Below are positions 48,743 through 56,405 of a DNA stretch of 64,000 nucleotides, in pieces (the first letter of the stretch is position 1; each line of letters starts with the position of its first letter). The DNA is from Pseudomonas maumuensis. GTDB lineage: Bacteria > Pseudomonadota > Gammaproteobacteria > Pseudomonadales > Pseudomonadaceae. The stretch lies in assembly GCF_019139675.1 (NCBI RefSeq), contig NZ_CP077077.1, positions 3,844,001 to 3,908,000 on the forward strand, in the 5' to 3' direction. The notes beneath the pieces were generated by a model that made no database searches, had not been told where the DNA came from, and saw only the letters and a list, made by a program, of their open reading frames with translations. The translations under genes and the position numbers were made by a program.

Positions 48743-49357
48743 ATGGAATGTCATATCCGTCGCGCTAAGCGCGAAGACGCACAAGCCATTAGTCGCCTCG
48801 TGATCGCGGCACTGCACGAATCCAACTCGCAGGATTACCCGGCAGAGGTGATCGCCCAGGTAGAACAAAGTTTTTCACCTACGGCGGTCAGTGCCTTGCT
48901 CGATAGCCGGTTGATATTCGTGGCGGTCAAGCAGCACGATCTGCTGGGGACGGCAAGTCTCGATGGTGATGTCGTCAGGACAGTGTTTGTCGCGCCGATC
49001 CATCATGGGGCAGGTATTGGCAGGCAACTGATGAGGGCTATCCACACAGCGGCGATCAAGGCCGGCGTCACAGCATTGCGCGTTCCTTCATCCATCACAG
49101 CCCAAGGCTTCTACGCGCGGCTGGGATATCGGAAACTTCGTGATGAATTCCATGGTGCAGAACGCACCATCGTCATGGAAAAGTCTACTCTGACCATTTC
49201 GGAAGCGGCACGCGCGCTCAACGCTTCTTGCGAGTGTCTGGCAAAGCAGTTGGACGAGGGGGCAATCCCTCATACCTGCGTCGACGGTGAGCGGGGTATC
49301 ACGTTCCTCGACCTGATTGCCTACAAGGACAGGCATGACGCGATCAACCAGACCTGA
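48743..49357 (+). CDS. GNAT acetyltransferase fused to excisionase-like HTH tail
   Basis: A 204-residue protein. The GNAT domain spans residues 1-147: start MECHIRRAKREDAQAI and acetyl-CoA loop VAPIHHGAGIGRQLM. The last about 57 residues (LTISEAARALNASCECLAKQ, then GAIPHTCVDGERGITFLDL) look like the MerR/excisionase-type helix-turn-helix used in antitoxins and phage excisionases, though less conserved. The start is ATG 48743; a TTG at 48716 is possible. Acetylation target unknown. Confidence 0.75.
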   Translation: MECHIRRAKREDAQAISRLVIAALHESNSQDYPAEVIAQVEQSFSPTAVSALLDSRLIFVAVKQHDLLGTASLDGDVVRTVFVAPIHHGAGIGRQLMRAIHTAAIKAGVTALRVPSSITAQGFYARLGYRKLRDEFHGAERTIVMEKSTLTISEAARALNASCECLAKQLDEGAIPHTCVDGERGITFLDLIAYKDRHDAINQT

Positions 49358-49420
49358 CATTGGCATCGTCAGGCGTTTCCTGTATTACGACCGCTTCGCA
49401 CCTCGCTTCAAGGACGCCCC

Positions 49421-49888
49421 ATGCACCATCGCCTCACCGCCCTCTGCCACCAAGCCAGCTGTTCGCGCAGTGCCTGTGCCTGGCTGGCCATCGATGATGT
49501 ACCCATCGAGGTATGGCTGGCCAAGCACCTGGACCAACCCGATCTGGAACGCAGCGGCCTGTCCTTAATGTGGTTGCTGGACGAGGAAGAAGACGCCCTA
49601 GCCAACCGGCGCATCATCCCCGCCGAGGATGGCACCTCCACCCTGGTACCGCTGCTGGTATGCAGCGACGACATGAACTTCGACTGCTTCGCCTTGATGA
49701 CCGAGCAGGTGATCGACGGTGATACCGTGCAGTGGCGGCGGTTCGGGCACAGCGCCACTGGCGGCCTGGAAGTGGGTGCTTCCACGCACTGGTATCCCGA
49801 CAGCAAGCCGATGAGTTTCAACCTCGGCGACTTCAACCAGGCGTTGAGCGAGCATCGTCGGCTGATCAAGGCATGTGTCGGCCTATAG
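49421..49888 (+). CDS. Hypothetical protein, 155 aa
   Basis: Not recognised. Acidic, soluble, with several tryptophans and cysteines (SLMWLLDEEEDALANRRIIP, FGHSATGGLEVGASTHWYPD). Its size, acidity and position near a vgrG remnant would suit an orphan immunity protein, but this is inference from context only. Confidence 0.6.
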   Translation: MHHRLTALCHQASCSRSACAWLAIDDVPIEVWLAKHLDQPDLERSGLSLMWLLDEEEDALANRRIIPAEDGTSTLVPLLVCSDDMNFDCFALMTEQVIDGDTVQWRRFGHSATGGLEVGASTHWYPDSKPMSFNLGDFNQALSEHRRLIKACVGL

Positions 49889-49957
49889 TCGCAGGTACCT
49901 TGGCGCAACGACCACAGCACGATGCACAATGCTCGCGCCCATAGCCAAGGAAGCCGA

Positions 49958-50179
49958 ATGGACACCTCCCTGCTGAACAATTGGCACGCCCTGGTCGACG
50001 GTCGGGCCGATTTCGACAAGTGCCAGTTCATCACGCTGTTCAAGGAACATGGCCAACCCCACAAGGTGGCCGTCACCTGGCGATGGCGCCTGGGTGGCGC
50101 CTACCTGCACCTTGGAGAAAAACGCCGGGTCGCCCAGCGGTTCGAAGCACTGACCGAGGGTAACGTAATTGAGCCTTGA
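49958..50179 (+). CDS. Hypothetical protein, 73 aa
   Basis: Not recognised. A small basic protein (CQFITLFKEHGQPHKVAVTW, RLGGAYLHLGEKRRVAQRF). AAGGAAG lies before the ATG at 49958. The last 11 bases overlap the start of the next gene, suggesting translational coupling. Confidence 0.55.
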   Translation: MDTSLLNNWHALVDGRADFDKCQFITLFKEHGQPHKVAVTWRWRLGGAYLHLGEKRRVAQRFEALTEGNVIEP

Positions 50180-50555
50180 TCTGTTCCTGGAAGCTGACGC
50201 TGCGCTTGACCCAGCGGCACTGGCAAACGCCCTGCAAGAAGCCGGCGCGATCGAAGTCACGCGTACAAACGACAGTCTGCAAGCCTACTTCGCGTCATGG
50301 CTGACGCTGACCGCCGACCTCGTCATCACCGACCACACCCTCTATGCAGAGGAAACCAAAGCGCTCGATTTCAGGGTCGCCACACGTTGCAGCATCAGGA
50401 TCAAAGGGCCCGGACCGCAGGAGCATTCACCCATGGCGGACCTGGACAGGATTGCCAATGCCATTGCGCGGACAGGTTCACGCTTCGTGATCAGCTTCCA
50501 ATTCGAGCGAACCCTGTATTGGCAAGACGCCGAAGGATTGCATCGGCACGTTTAA
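50169..50555 (+). CDS. Hypothetical protein, 128 aa
   Basis: Not recognised. Acidic and soluble; starts at TTG 50169 with GAGGG about seven bases upstream. Two alpha/beta-like halves (MSLDLFLEADAALDPAALAN and DLDRIANAIARTGSRFVISF) end in a tryptophan-containing tail (RTLYWQDAEGL). Overlaps the 73-residue gene and probably forms an operon with it. Confidence 0.55.
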   Translation: MSLDLFLEADAALDPAALANALQEAGAIEVTRTNDSLQAYFASWLTLTADLVITDHTLYAEETKALDFRVATRCSIRIKGPGPQEHSPMADLDRIANAIARTGSRFVISFQFERTLYWQDAEGLHRHV

Positions 50556-50568
50556 CCGGCCCCATGCA

Positions 50569-51111
50569 TCAACTGCACTTCAATGCCTCCCCCGACACCA
50601 CATCAAAACGGTAGACGGTGTCGTAGAAATCCACGACTTCCACATAGTCAGGCGCCAGCTGAAAGCGTCCGGTAAAGATGTCGGCGCCCATGGCCTTCCA
50701 AATGATGTCGCCCTCAAGAGAAACACCTGTGATTTCCAGCTCGCCGTGCGAAATCAGGACACGCTGCTGCGCTGCCCAATAAAGACCGAAACACGTCGCC
50801 AGGTCCACCTTGCGCGACCAAAGCAGATCATTGGGAACGATCAGCGACACGCAGGCGATCTGGTTGCCCACGGCCAGTAGCAGCTTGTCGTCGATAACCA
50901 GCGCCGAATGTGCGTGTACGCCTGTCCCACCCCCACCGGCACGGACCACCAACATGCTGGCTTCGTCCAGCATCACACCATGAACCGATGACGGATCGTC
51001 GTCATCCAGGGTGATTTCCCGCGCATAACGCCGAGTATTGTCTATGGAGTCGAACGTGTAAGTGGGTTCGTCAACGACGGTAATCACGCCATACCGAGAG
51101 TCGATGTTCAT
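50569..51111 (-). CDS. Hypothetical beta-rich protein, 180 aa
   Basis: Not recognised. Strand-rich throughout (YGVITVVDEPTYTFDSIDN, LEITGVSLEGDIIWKAMG, VVDFYDTVYRFDVVSGEAL), like immunity proteins of polymorphic toxins. The ATG at 51111 overlaps the stop of a 12-codon upstream frame (51108-51146) as ATGA, which may be a leader peptide. It lies directly downstream of the truncated vgrG in the same orientation, the usual place for a VgrG-linked effector or immunity gene. Confidence 0.6.
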   Translation of the reverse strand: MNIDSRYGVITVVDEPTYTFDSIDNTRRYAREITLDDDDPSSVHGVMLDEASMLVVRAGGGGTGVHAHSALVIDDKLLLAVGNQIACVSLIVPNDLLWSRKVDLATCFGLYWAAQQRVLISHGELEITGVSLEGDIIWKAMGADIFTGRFQLAPDYVEVVDFYDTVYRFDVVSGEALKCS

Positions 51112-51149
51112 CGGCGTGTCCAAACGGGCAGGGAATCGTCAGCCATGGG

Positions 51150-51200
51150 TTTAATCGTAATTATGGGATGCCAACAATTATCGGCCTGGAATACTTTCGG
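51150..51200 (-). repeat. Diverged copy of the 5' region of the AAA ATPase gene
   Basis: The block reading CATGGGTTTAATCG then AATTATGGGATG, and ending AATTATCGGCC, aligns with 55463-55517 at about 70% identity, including the in-frame ATG of a MAD... peptide. In protein terms VFQADNCWHPIITIKPMAD parallels LFKANNYCHCIIQDKPMAD. Homology ends after three codons. Confidence 0.55.
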
Positions 51201-51226
51201 ATAAAGCTGCCGTGGCCGGAATGAGC

Positions 51227-52099
51227 CTAACGGCAACACAGGCACCCACCGACCCGCGGCTGATCGGGGTCGTTCCCGAGAAACGAGACCATCACCTCCG
51301 TGCCCATTTGCAAAGGCGTAACAGCACAAGGCCAATCGGAGGCCACCGTCAGCCAGCAACAGCTCTTGTCATCAAACCTGTCCTCGGGGTCCCACGGGAA
51401 TTTGACCTGAATCCTGGCAAGCCGGCGCTCACACGGGCTCTCGCCTGCCTCCACGGCGATGACGACGGCAGTCTGGCTCCCCGGCACCTGGGGTTTGGCA
51501 TGCACCAGGGGCGGACGATAGAGCACGCCCCACGGCAACACCGTCTGACCATCGGTGAACACCAGCACATGGCCTTGGATACCGTGCTGAAAGTGAAAGC
51601 GAATACCCTCCTCTTCACACAAGCGCTGGACGAAGTGCAGATCCGTTTCGCCGTACTGGGTGCAGTAATCGCGCTCGGGATAGCTCGAACTCAGCTCGAA
51701 ACGATAAGCGTCCCCCACGATCCCATGCTCTTCCAGGATCAAGGCCACGATCCTGGGCACCGAGAACTGTTGAAAGATTCTCTGGTTGATGCGATGGCGC
51801 AAGTAGGACAAATGCGGCACGAGGGTCAGCCTGTAGCGGATCGAACACGAGCCCTGCCCCAACTGCGCGATATGGTAGATCCGCCCATGGATACCATTGC
51901 CGTGCATGTCAAAGGCGAAGAACGCCTCAAGGTCGAGAAAGCGCTCGAGATCCAGAACAGGCCATTCGCTGGCAAGTTCCACGTTGCAGAAGTAAGGCCG
52001 GTTGGCCACCACTTCCCCGGTATAGCCGAGCACTTGAAAATCGTGCTCTACACCTTCGATTGTCAAACTCAGGTGCGTCTTATGGGCTGGGCTGAACAT
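51227..52099 (-). CDS. Truncated type VI secretion VgrG (N-terminal gp27-like and partial OB)
   Basis: A 290-residue fragment of a protein that is normally 600 or more residues. It has the VgrG N-terminus (HLSLTIEGVEHDFQVLGYTG), the gp27-like core (QYGETDLHFVQRLCEEEGI) and the OB-fold segment (VKFPWDPEDRFDDKS, GNDPDQPRVGGCL), then stops after CLCCR. The gp5 beta-helix needle is absent, and the following 115 bases do not restore it in another frame. A strong GGAGGAG precedes the ATG at 52099, so the fragment may still be translated. No other T6SS gene is nearby. Confidence 0.85.
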   Translation of the reverse strand: MFSPAHKTHLSLTIEGVEHDFQVLGYTGEVVANRPYFCNVELASEWPVLDLERFLDLEAFFAFDMHGNGIHGRIYHIAQLGQGSCSIRYRLTLVPHLSYLRHRINQRIFQQFSVPRIVALILEEHGIVGDAYRFELSSSYPERDYCTQYGETDLHFVQRLCEEEGIRFHFQHGIQGHVLVFTDGQTVLPWGVLYRPPLVHAKPQVPGSQTAVVIAVEAGESPCERRLARIQVKFPWDPEDRFDDKSCCWLTVASDWPCAVTPLQMGTEVMVSFLGNDPDQPRVGGCLCCR

Positions 52100-52265
52100 C
52101 CGCTGTTCTCCTCCGGCATAAGATGGGGATGAAGCACGCGAAAGCATCGCCCCGCCCAACTGGGCGCCATCAGACGATGTTTCACAAGTCACTTGAATCA
52201 GTAGGCCGCAAACGTGCTGCCCGATACCCACCGGCACAGGGCAGCTGGCGACACATCAACTCAGC

Positions 52266-53369
52266 TCAGACGCCACTCTTCACCTTGGTCCAGACCCGCG
52301 TACGGATCCGCTCCAGCTTCAACGGCAATGGCTCGAGCGGAATCAGCGTGGCGACCGTTTTCTTGTCGGGGTAGATCCACGGGTTGTCCCGCAACGCCTG
52401 CTCGACGAACTGGGTGGCATCCTTGTTAGCGTTGGGGTATAGGGTGTGGTTCGAAGTCTTGGCGATCACTTCCGGGCGCATCATGTAGTTGATGAACGCC
52501 ATGCCCTCCTTGGGATGGGGCGCATCCTTGAGCAGCACCAGGTTTTCCGACCACACCAACGCACCTTCACGCGGCAGGCTGTAGCTGATCCTGCGCCCGG
52601 TGTTGTTTTTCTCGTTGAGCGCCTGCGCGGCCAGGGCGCCGTTGGCCCAGCCGACCACCGCACAGATATTGCCGTCGGCCATGTCGGTGTCGATGCGCGA
52701 CGAGTCGAAGTACAGCACGTAGGGGCGGATTTTCATCAGCAGGTCTTGCGCCTTCTGGTAATCCGCCGGGTTAGTGCTGTTACTGGGCAGGCCCAGGTAG
52801 TTCAGGGCAATCGAGATGATCTCGCTGGGCGAGTCGAGCATCGCCACGCCGCAGCCCTTGAGCTTGCTGATGTTCTCTTCCTTGAAGATCAAATCCCAGC
52901 TGTCCACCGGTGCCTCGTCGCCCAGCGCGGCCTTGACCTTGTCGACGTCGTAGCCGATGCCGGTGGTGCCCCACAGGTAGGGCACGGCGTAGCGGTTGCC
53001 AGGGTCATTGACCGCCAGTTGGGCGAGGATATCGGGGTCGATGTGCGACAGGTTGCCCAGTTGCGCTCGGTCCAGCGGCTGCAGCACGCCCGCCGCGATC
53101 AGGCTGGGCAGCACGTTGGAGGTCGCCACTACCACGTCGTAGCCGGTGCGCCCGGCCATGACCTTGCTCTGCATGATGTCGGCGCTGTCGAAGGCATCCA
53201 TATGCACGCGGGTGCCGGTTTCCCGCTCGAAGGCCTTGGGGGTTTCCGGCGCAAGCAGCCCGAACCAGTTGTACAAGTGCATTCCGGGCTCGGCGGCGAG
53301 CACCGAGGTGCTGATCCCGGCGCAGAGCAGCGACGCCGCAAAAAGGGTTCGCAAACGTGATCTTCTCAT
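52266..53369 (-). CDS. Polyamine-type ABC transporter substrate-binding protein (PotF/SpuD-like)
   Basis: A 367-residue periplasmic protein with signal peptide (RTLFAASLLCAGISTSVLA). It opens LYNWFGLLAPETPKAFERET, as in PotF-type putrescine/agmatine binders, with VPYLWGTTGIGYD and the acidic contact region FDSSRIDTDMADGN. No permease or ATPase genes are adjacent, so it either serves a transporter elsewhere or acts in sensing. Divergent from a LuxR-type regulator, which may control it. Confidence 0.88.
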   Translation of the reverse strand: MRRSRLRTLFAASLLCAGISTSVLAAEPGMHLYNWFGLLAPETPKAFERETGTRVHMDAFDSADIMQSKVMAGRTGYDVVVATSNVLPSLIAAGVLQPLDRAQLGNLSHIDPDILAQLAVNDPGNRYAVPYLWGTTGIGYDVDKVKAALGDEAPVDSWDLIFKEENISKLKGCGVAMLDSPSEIISIALNYLGLPSNSTNPADYQKAQDLLMKIRPYVLYFDSSRIDTDMADGNICAVVGWANGALAAQALNEKNNTGRRISYSLPREGALVWSENLVLLKDAPHPKEGMAFINYMMRPEVIAKTSNHTLYPNANKDATQFVEQALRDNPWIYPDKKTVATLIPLEPLPLKLERIRTRVWTKVKSGV

Positions 53370-53447
53370 GCAACATCCTTATCGAATCGATGTATCTTCA
53401 CGGCCATCCCAGGCCCAGTGAGCGACTATACCGGGCAAGGCCGGAGA

Positions 53448-53469
53448 GTAAATACCTCCGAGTACTTAC
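53448..53469. promoter_or_regulatory. Candidate operator between binding-protein and LuxR genes
   Basis: Inverted repeat GTAAATAC - 6 bases - GTACTTAC (7 of 8 positions symmetric), 39 bases before the LuxR start and 79 before the divergent binding-protein start. Suggests autoregulation, not proven. Confidence 0.35.
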
Positions 53470-53507
53470 CTGCGACCCACACCTGCCTAACCCAAAAGGG
53501 GTAGAAA

Positions 53508-54299
53508 ATGCCGCTCGACCTCCAAAACCTGGCCTGGCATCGATCGATCGGCAAATTGATCATGCAGCTGGATCGCCCGGACTTCTGGAGTTCGCTGGTG
53601 CGGGTCTTGAATGAGTACGTGCAGGTCGACAACTGGGTGGTGTTGATCTTCGCCAGCCAGCAAGTGGAAGTGGTGAGCCTGCCCGAAGTGGCGGATGCCG
53701 AAGAAGTCGATGCGTTCATTCATCGTTATGTAAAGGGGCTCTACTTGCTGGACCCGTTCTACATCGCCAACCGGGAACACCCGCAGAGCGGTTTCTTTCA
53801 TCTGCTGGATATCGCCCCGGAATACTTTCTGCACACCGAGTACTACGACCAGTATTTCGCCCAGTACATTTGCACAGACGAGGCGCAATACAACGTCCAG
53901 CTCGACCCGGACCGCACGCTGTGCATCTCCATTGGCAGCAAGATGCGTTTCAGCCAGGAGCAGATCACCATGCTCGATCTGATCAAACCCTGGGTCACCG
54001 CGCTCATGCTCCAGCGCATGAACTTTGAAATCGACCTCGAGAAGAACCTTAGCGAACCACCGCCCTGGCAGGAGACGATCGCCCAGCTCGGCACACAGAT
54101 CACCACCCGCGAAAGCGATGTACTGCGGTTGTTGCTCAGCGGGTTTTCCAACAAGGAAATAGCCGGCAAGCTGGCACTGTCGACGGAAACGATCAAAGTT
54201 CACCGTCGCAACCTCTACGCCAAACTGAACATCAAGTCGCAATCGGAGTTGTTTGCCCGTTTCTTCATGCCGAAACAGGAAGCCCACCCGGCCAGTTGA
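53508..54299 (+). CDS. LuxR-type HTH transcriptional regulator
   Basis: A 263-residue protein. The N-terminal 180 residues form an uncharacterised sensor region rich in aromatics (YICTDEAQYNVQLDPDRTL), not a recognisable acyl-homoserine-lactone domain. The C-terminal LuxR HTH is TTRESDVLRLLLSGFSNKEI then TETIKVHRRNLYAKLNIKS. AAAGGGG precedes the ATG. Divergent from the polyamine-type binding protein; a role in amine sensing is inferred from this. Confidence 0.87.
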   Translation: MPLDLQNLAWHRSIGKLIMQLDRPDFWSSLVRVLNEYVQVDNWVVLIFASQQVEVVSLPEVADAEEVDAFIHRYVKGLYLLDPFYIANREHPQSGFFHLLDIAPEYFLHTEYYDQYFAQYICTDEAQYNVQLDPDRTLCISIGSKMRFSQEQITMLDLIKPWVTALMLQRMNFEIDLEKNLSEPPPWQETIAQLGTQITTRESDVLRLLLSGFSNKEIAGKLALSTETIKVHRRNLYAKLNIKSQSELFARFFMPKQEAHPAS

Positions 54300-54301
54300 C
54301 G

Positions 54302-55465
54302 TCAGCGCTTGCCCAGCAAGGCCTGGCGCTCGCGCCAGATCTCCTGCACGAACGGATCGGTCACGCCATACAGGCCATGCCCACGGCGAATGATGAGGTT
54401 GGCGGCCAGCAGGTCATTGGCCACCGGCTGGACCTCCTCCACGCGCACCTCGCGCCCGACGAACTTCGAATACTCCCCCGCCGCCTCGCTGGAGAACACT
54501 CCGCGGGTCTCGCCGTCCACCGAGGCGATGCGGGCGAAAATGGCCTGGGCCAGCACGCCCAGTTCCTCGACTTTCATCAGTTCCAGGTCTGCCGCCGCCG
54601 AACGCAGGGTGGCCGCGATCACCGGCAGTACCACGTCCGCGCCGGTACTGAGGCTTGGCGAATGGACCAGCTGCCGCAGGGCACGGATGAACTCCTCAGG
54701 CCGGCTGCCCAGGGTAGCGAACGCCTCGCTCGCCACCGCCAGCGACGGCAGGTTATCCAGGCCCTCGGCCGCAAGCCGGTCGAGCCAGAACGCGACATAG
54801 TCCTCGCCCAGCACCGGGTAGGCCACGTTGGTCGCGCCGGCGAACGCCTGGTTACGGCGGGCAGTCAGCTCGTTGACCATCGCTCGGTGCGAGCCGGTGC
54901 CGATGAACAGGAAATGCCCGGCAGGGGAGGGCCGCGGGTTGATGGCGTCGCGCGCGGCCTTCAACGCCAGCATCATCTGCTGGCCGTCCTCGGTGGTGAT
55001 GGCGTGCTGCACTTCGTCGACGATCAACACCACATTGGCCTTGGCCTGATCCACCACTTCGCTCAGGGCCTGGGCCAGCGTCACGCCGCCCGCCTCGCCC
55101 AGGGTGTCGAGGTTGAAGCCAAACTTGAAGCCGGCCAGCTCCACCTCGGCGCCGCGCAGGGCCCGCAGCCGTTGCATGAACGACGAGGCTGGGGTCTGCA
55201 GCTCGTGCAAGGCCTTGCGCACGGCGGCGAGTACCAGCTTCACCGGGCTGGTCTGGGTGTCGCTCCACAGGTCGACGTAGATGACCAGCGCGCCCTTGGC
55301 TTCCAGCGCGGGGATCAGGTCGTTCTTGAGGAAGGTGGTCTTGCCCGTGCGCCGCAGGCCAGACAGGAACAACCCGGAGCGCAGGCCGATATCCAGCGCG
55401 GACGGCTCGAGCAACTGCTTGGCCATGTCGGCGGCCAGTTCAGGGCGCAGGAAGATGTCGGCCAT
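54302..55465 (-). CDS. AAA/STAND-like ATP-binding protein of unknown function
   Basis: A 387-residue P-loop protein. Walker A is GLRRTGKTTFL (about residue 38), Walker B is NVVLIVDEVQHAITT, and a sensor-like FLFIGTGSHRAM follows. The C-terminal part is winged-helix-like (VANDLLAANLIIRRGHGLYG). It resembles archaeal/bacterial STAND-type ATPases with unknown partners. The ATG at 55465 has AGGA seven bases upstream; the frame is open beyond but that part overlaps the symmetric element. It begins two bases after the LuxR stop (tail to tail). Confidence 0.75.
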   Translation of the reverse strand: MADIFLRPELAADMAKQLLEPSALDIGLRSGLFLSGLRRTGKTTFLKNDLIPALEAKGALVIYVDLWSDTQTSPVKLVLAAVRKALHELQTPASSFMQRLRALRGAEVELAGFKFGFNLDTLGEAGGVTLAQALSEVVDQAKANVVLIVDEVQHAITTEDGQQMMLALKAARDAINPRPSPAGHFLFIGTGSHRAMVNELTARRNQAFAGATNVAYPVLGEDYVAFWLDRLAAEGLDNLPSLAVASEAFATLGSRPEEFIRALRQLVHSPSLSTGADVVLPVIAATLRSAAADLELMKVEELGVLAQAIFARIASVDGETRGVFSSEAAGEYSKFVGREVRVEEVQPVANDLLAANLIIRRGHGLYGVTDPFVQEIWRERQALLGKR

Positions 55466-55475
55466 GGGTTTATCC

Positions 55476-55517
55476 TGAATTATGCAATGGCAATAATTAT
55501 TGGCTTTGAATAATTCA
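55476..55517. promoter_or_regulatory. Symmetric 42-bp AT-rich element 8-7-12-7-8
   Basis: TGAATTAT, 7 bases, the perfect 12-bp palindrome CAATAATTATTG, 7 bases, then ATAATTCA (exact reverse complement of the first block). It lies 11 bases upstream of the ATPase start. Dyad symmetry on this scale suggests an operator bound by a dimer of dimers. A partly conserved relative is at 51150-51200. Confidence 0.55.
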
Positions 55518-55971
55518 ATGTAAAGGCGCCAACGCGCCCGTCGCTGCTGATATCGGCCACGGCCTCGATGACCAAGGCCGCCAACCCGATCAAACAGACT
55601 ACCCCCAAGGCGTAACTCACCGTCCTCCACGGTTGAATGCTCGCCAGGTAGGTCGCCGTGTGCAGTATCCGTGCGACGGTGAATAGCCCCATCAGCCAGG
55701 CGCTCGGGGTCAACGGTGTTTCAAGCGCTACTGCCAGCCCAGACAACGCGAGGAACAGCGGAATGTTCTCCAGATCATTCCGCCAGGCCTGCGTGGCCCG
55801 CGTAACCTGCGGCAGTTCCGCGGGCCACGCCGAGCGTCTGAACACCGCCGCATCCTCACTATTGGTGAAGGCCAGGAAGCGCAGGCGGAAGTAACCCTGG
55901 TAGCAGGAAATCGCCAGCATCTTGAAGAACAGCACCACCACGCAGCAGGCATAGATCGTCAGGCCACTCAT
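55480..55971 (-). CDS. MAPEG-family membrane protein
   Basis: A 163-residue protein with four hydrophobic helices and the MAPEG (microsomal glutathione S-transferase-like) motif RATQAWRNDLENIPLFLALS, followed by FTVARILHTATYL. The C-terminus (NYSKPIIIAIA) is encoded inside the symmetric element. The family conjugates or reduces lipophilic substrates with glutathione. Overlaps the following small gene's stop by ATGA. Confidence 0.88.
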   Translation of the reverse strand: MSGLTIYACCVVVLFFKMLAISCYQGYFRLRFLAFTNSEDAAVFRRSAWPAELPQVTRATQAWRNDLENIPLFLALSGLAVALETPLTPSAWLMGLFTVARILHTATYLASIQPWRTVSYALGVVCLIGLAALVIEAVADISSDGRVGAFTLNYSKPIIIAIA

Positions 55972-56282
55972 GCCTCACGCCTCTGCGCAAAGCCCCTGAC
56001 CACGATGTACAGCAGCGGCCCCATGGAAACAAACACCGCCGTCAGCAACAGATAGGGCAACACGCCGAGCAACGACCCACCTCTCTGGTACTGGTCGCGT
56101 GCCATCCACACACAGCCCAGACCGGCCATCACATACAGGTCGATGACAACCTGGGCCGTATCTGGCCGAGACATCAGTTCAAGGCCAAAGGCGATGAGCG
56201 ACTGATCCGCGACTATCAAGGTCCAGCCGGTGTACAGGGTGAACAACAGCAATACGGGCAGCGCGATCCATTCAGCTTTCAT
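55968..56282 (-). CDS. Small membrane protein, 104 aa
   Basis: Three predicted hydrophobic helices (ALPVLLLFTLYTGWTLI, VVIDLYVMAGLGCVWMA, LLLTAVFVSMGPLLYIVV). Function unknown; reminiscent of small DUF2834-like proteins, but I am unsure. Overlaps the MAPEG start by ATGA, so the two are translated from one mRNA. Divergent from the HTH regulator at 56406. Confidence 0.7.
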   Translation of the reverse strand: MKAEWIALPVLLLFTLYTGWTLIVADQSLIAFGLELMSRPDTAQVVIDLYVMAGLGCVWMARDQYQRGGSLLGVLPYLLLTAVFVSMGPLLYIVVRGFAQRREA

Positions 56283-56354
56283 TGTTCGATTCCTTGGCAG
56301 GGACCTATAGGAGGATGTTGCCGTCACGGTAGTGATAGAGTCGTTTCCGCCTCA

Positions 56355-56371
56355 ATGACCTCACAGGTCAT
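56355..56371. promoter_or_regulatory. Perfect operator-like palindrome ATGACCT-N3-AGGTCAT
   Basis: A perfect 7-bp inverted repeat with 3-bp spacer between the divergent MAPEG pair and the HTH regulator. It contains an in-frame ATG (56355), but an operator role makes 56406 the more likely start. Confidence 0.5.
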
Positions 56372-56405
56372 GGACGCATCCGCCAAGGACAGCCAGAGTC
56401 GAAGC

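Noticed and set aside
54296..55513. Plus-strand open frame opposite the AAA ATPase
   Set aside because: Shadow composition; the minus strand has Walker A and B motifs and a proper ribosome site.
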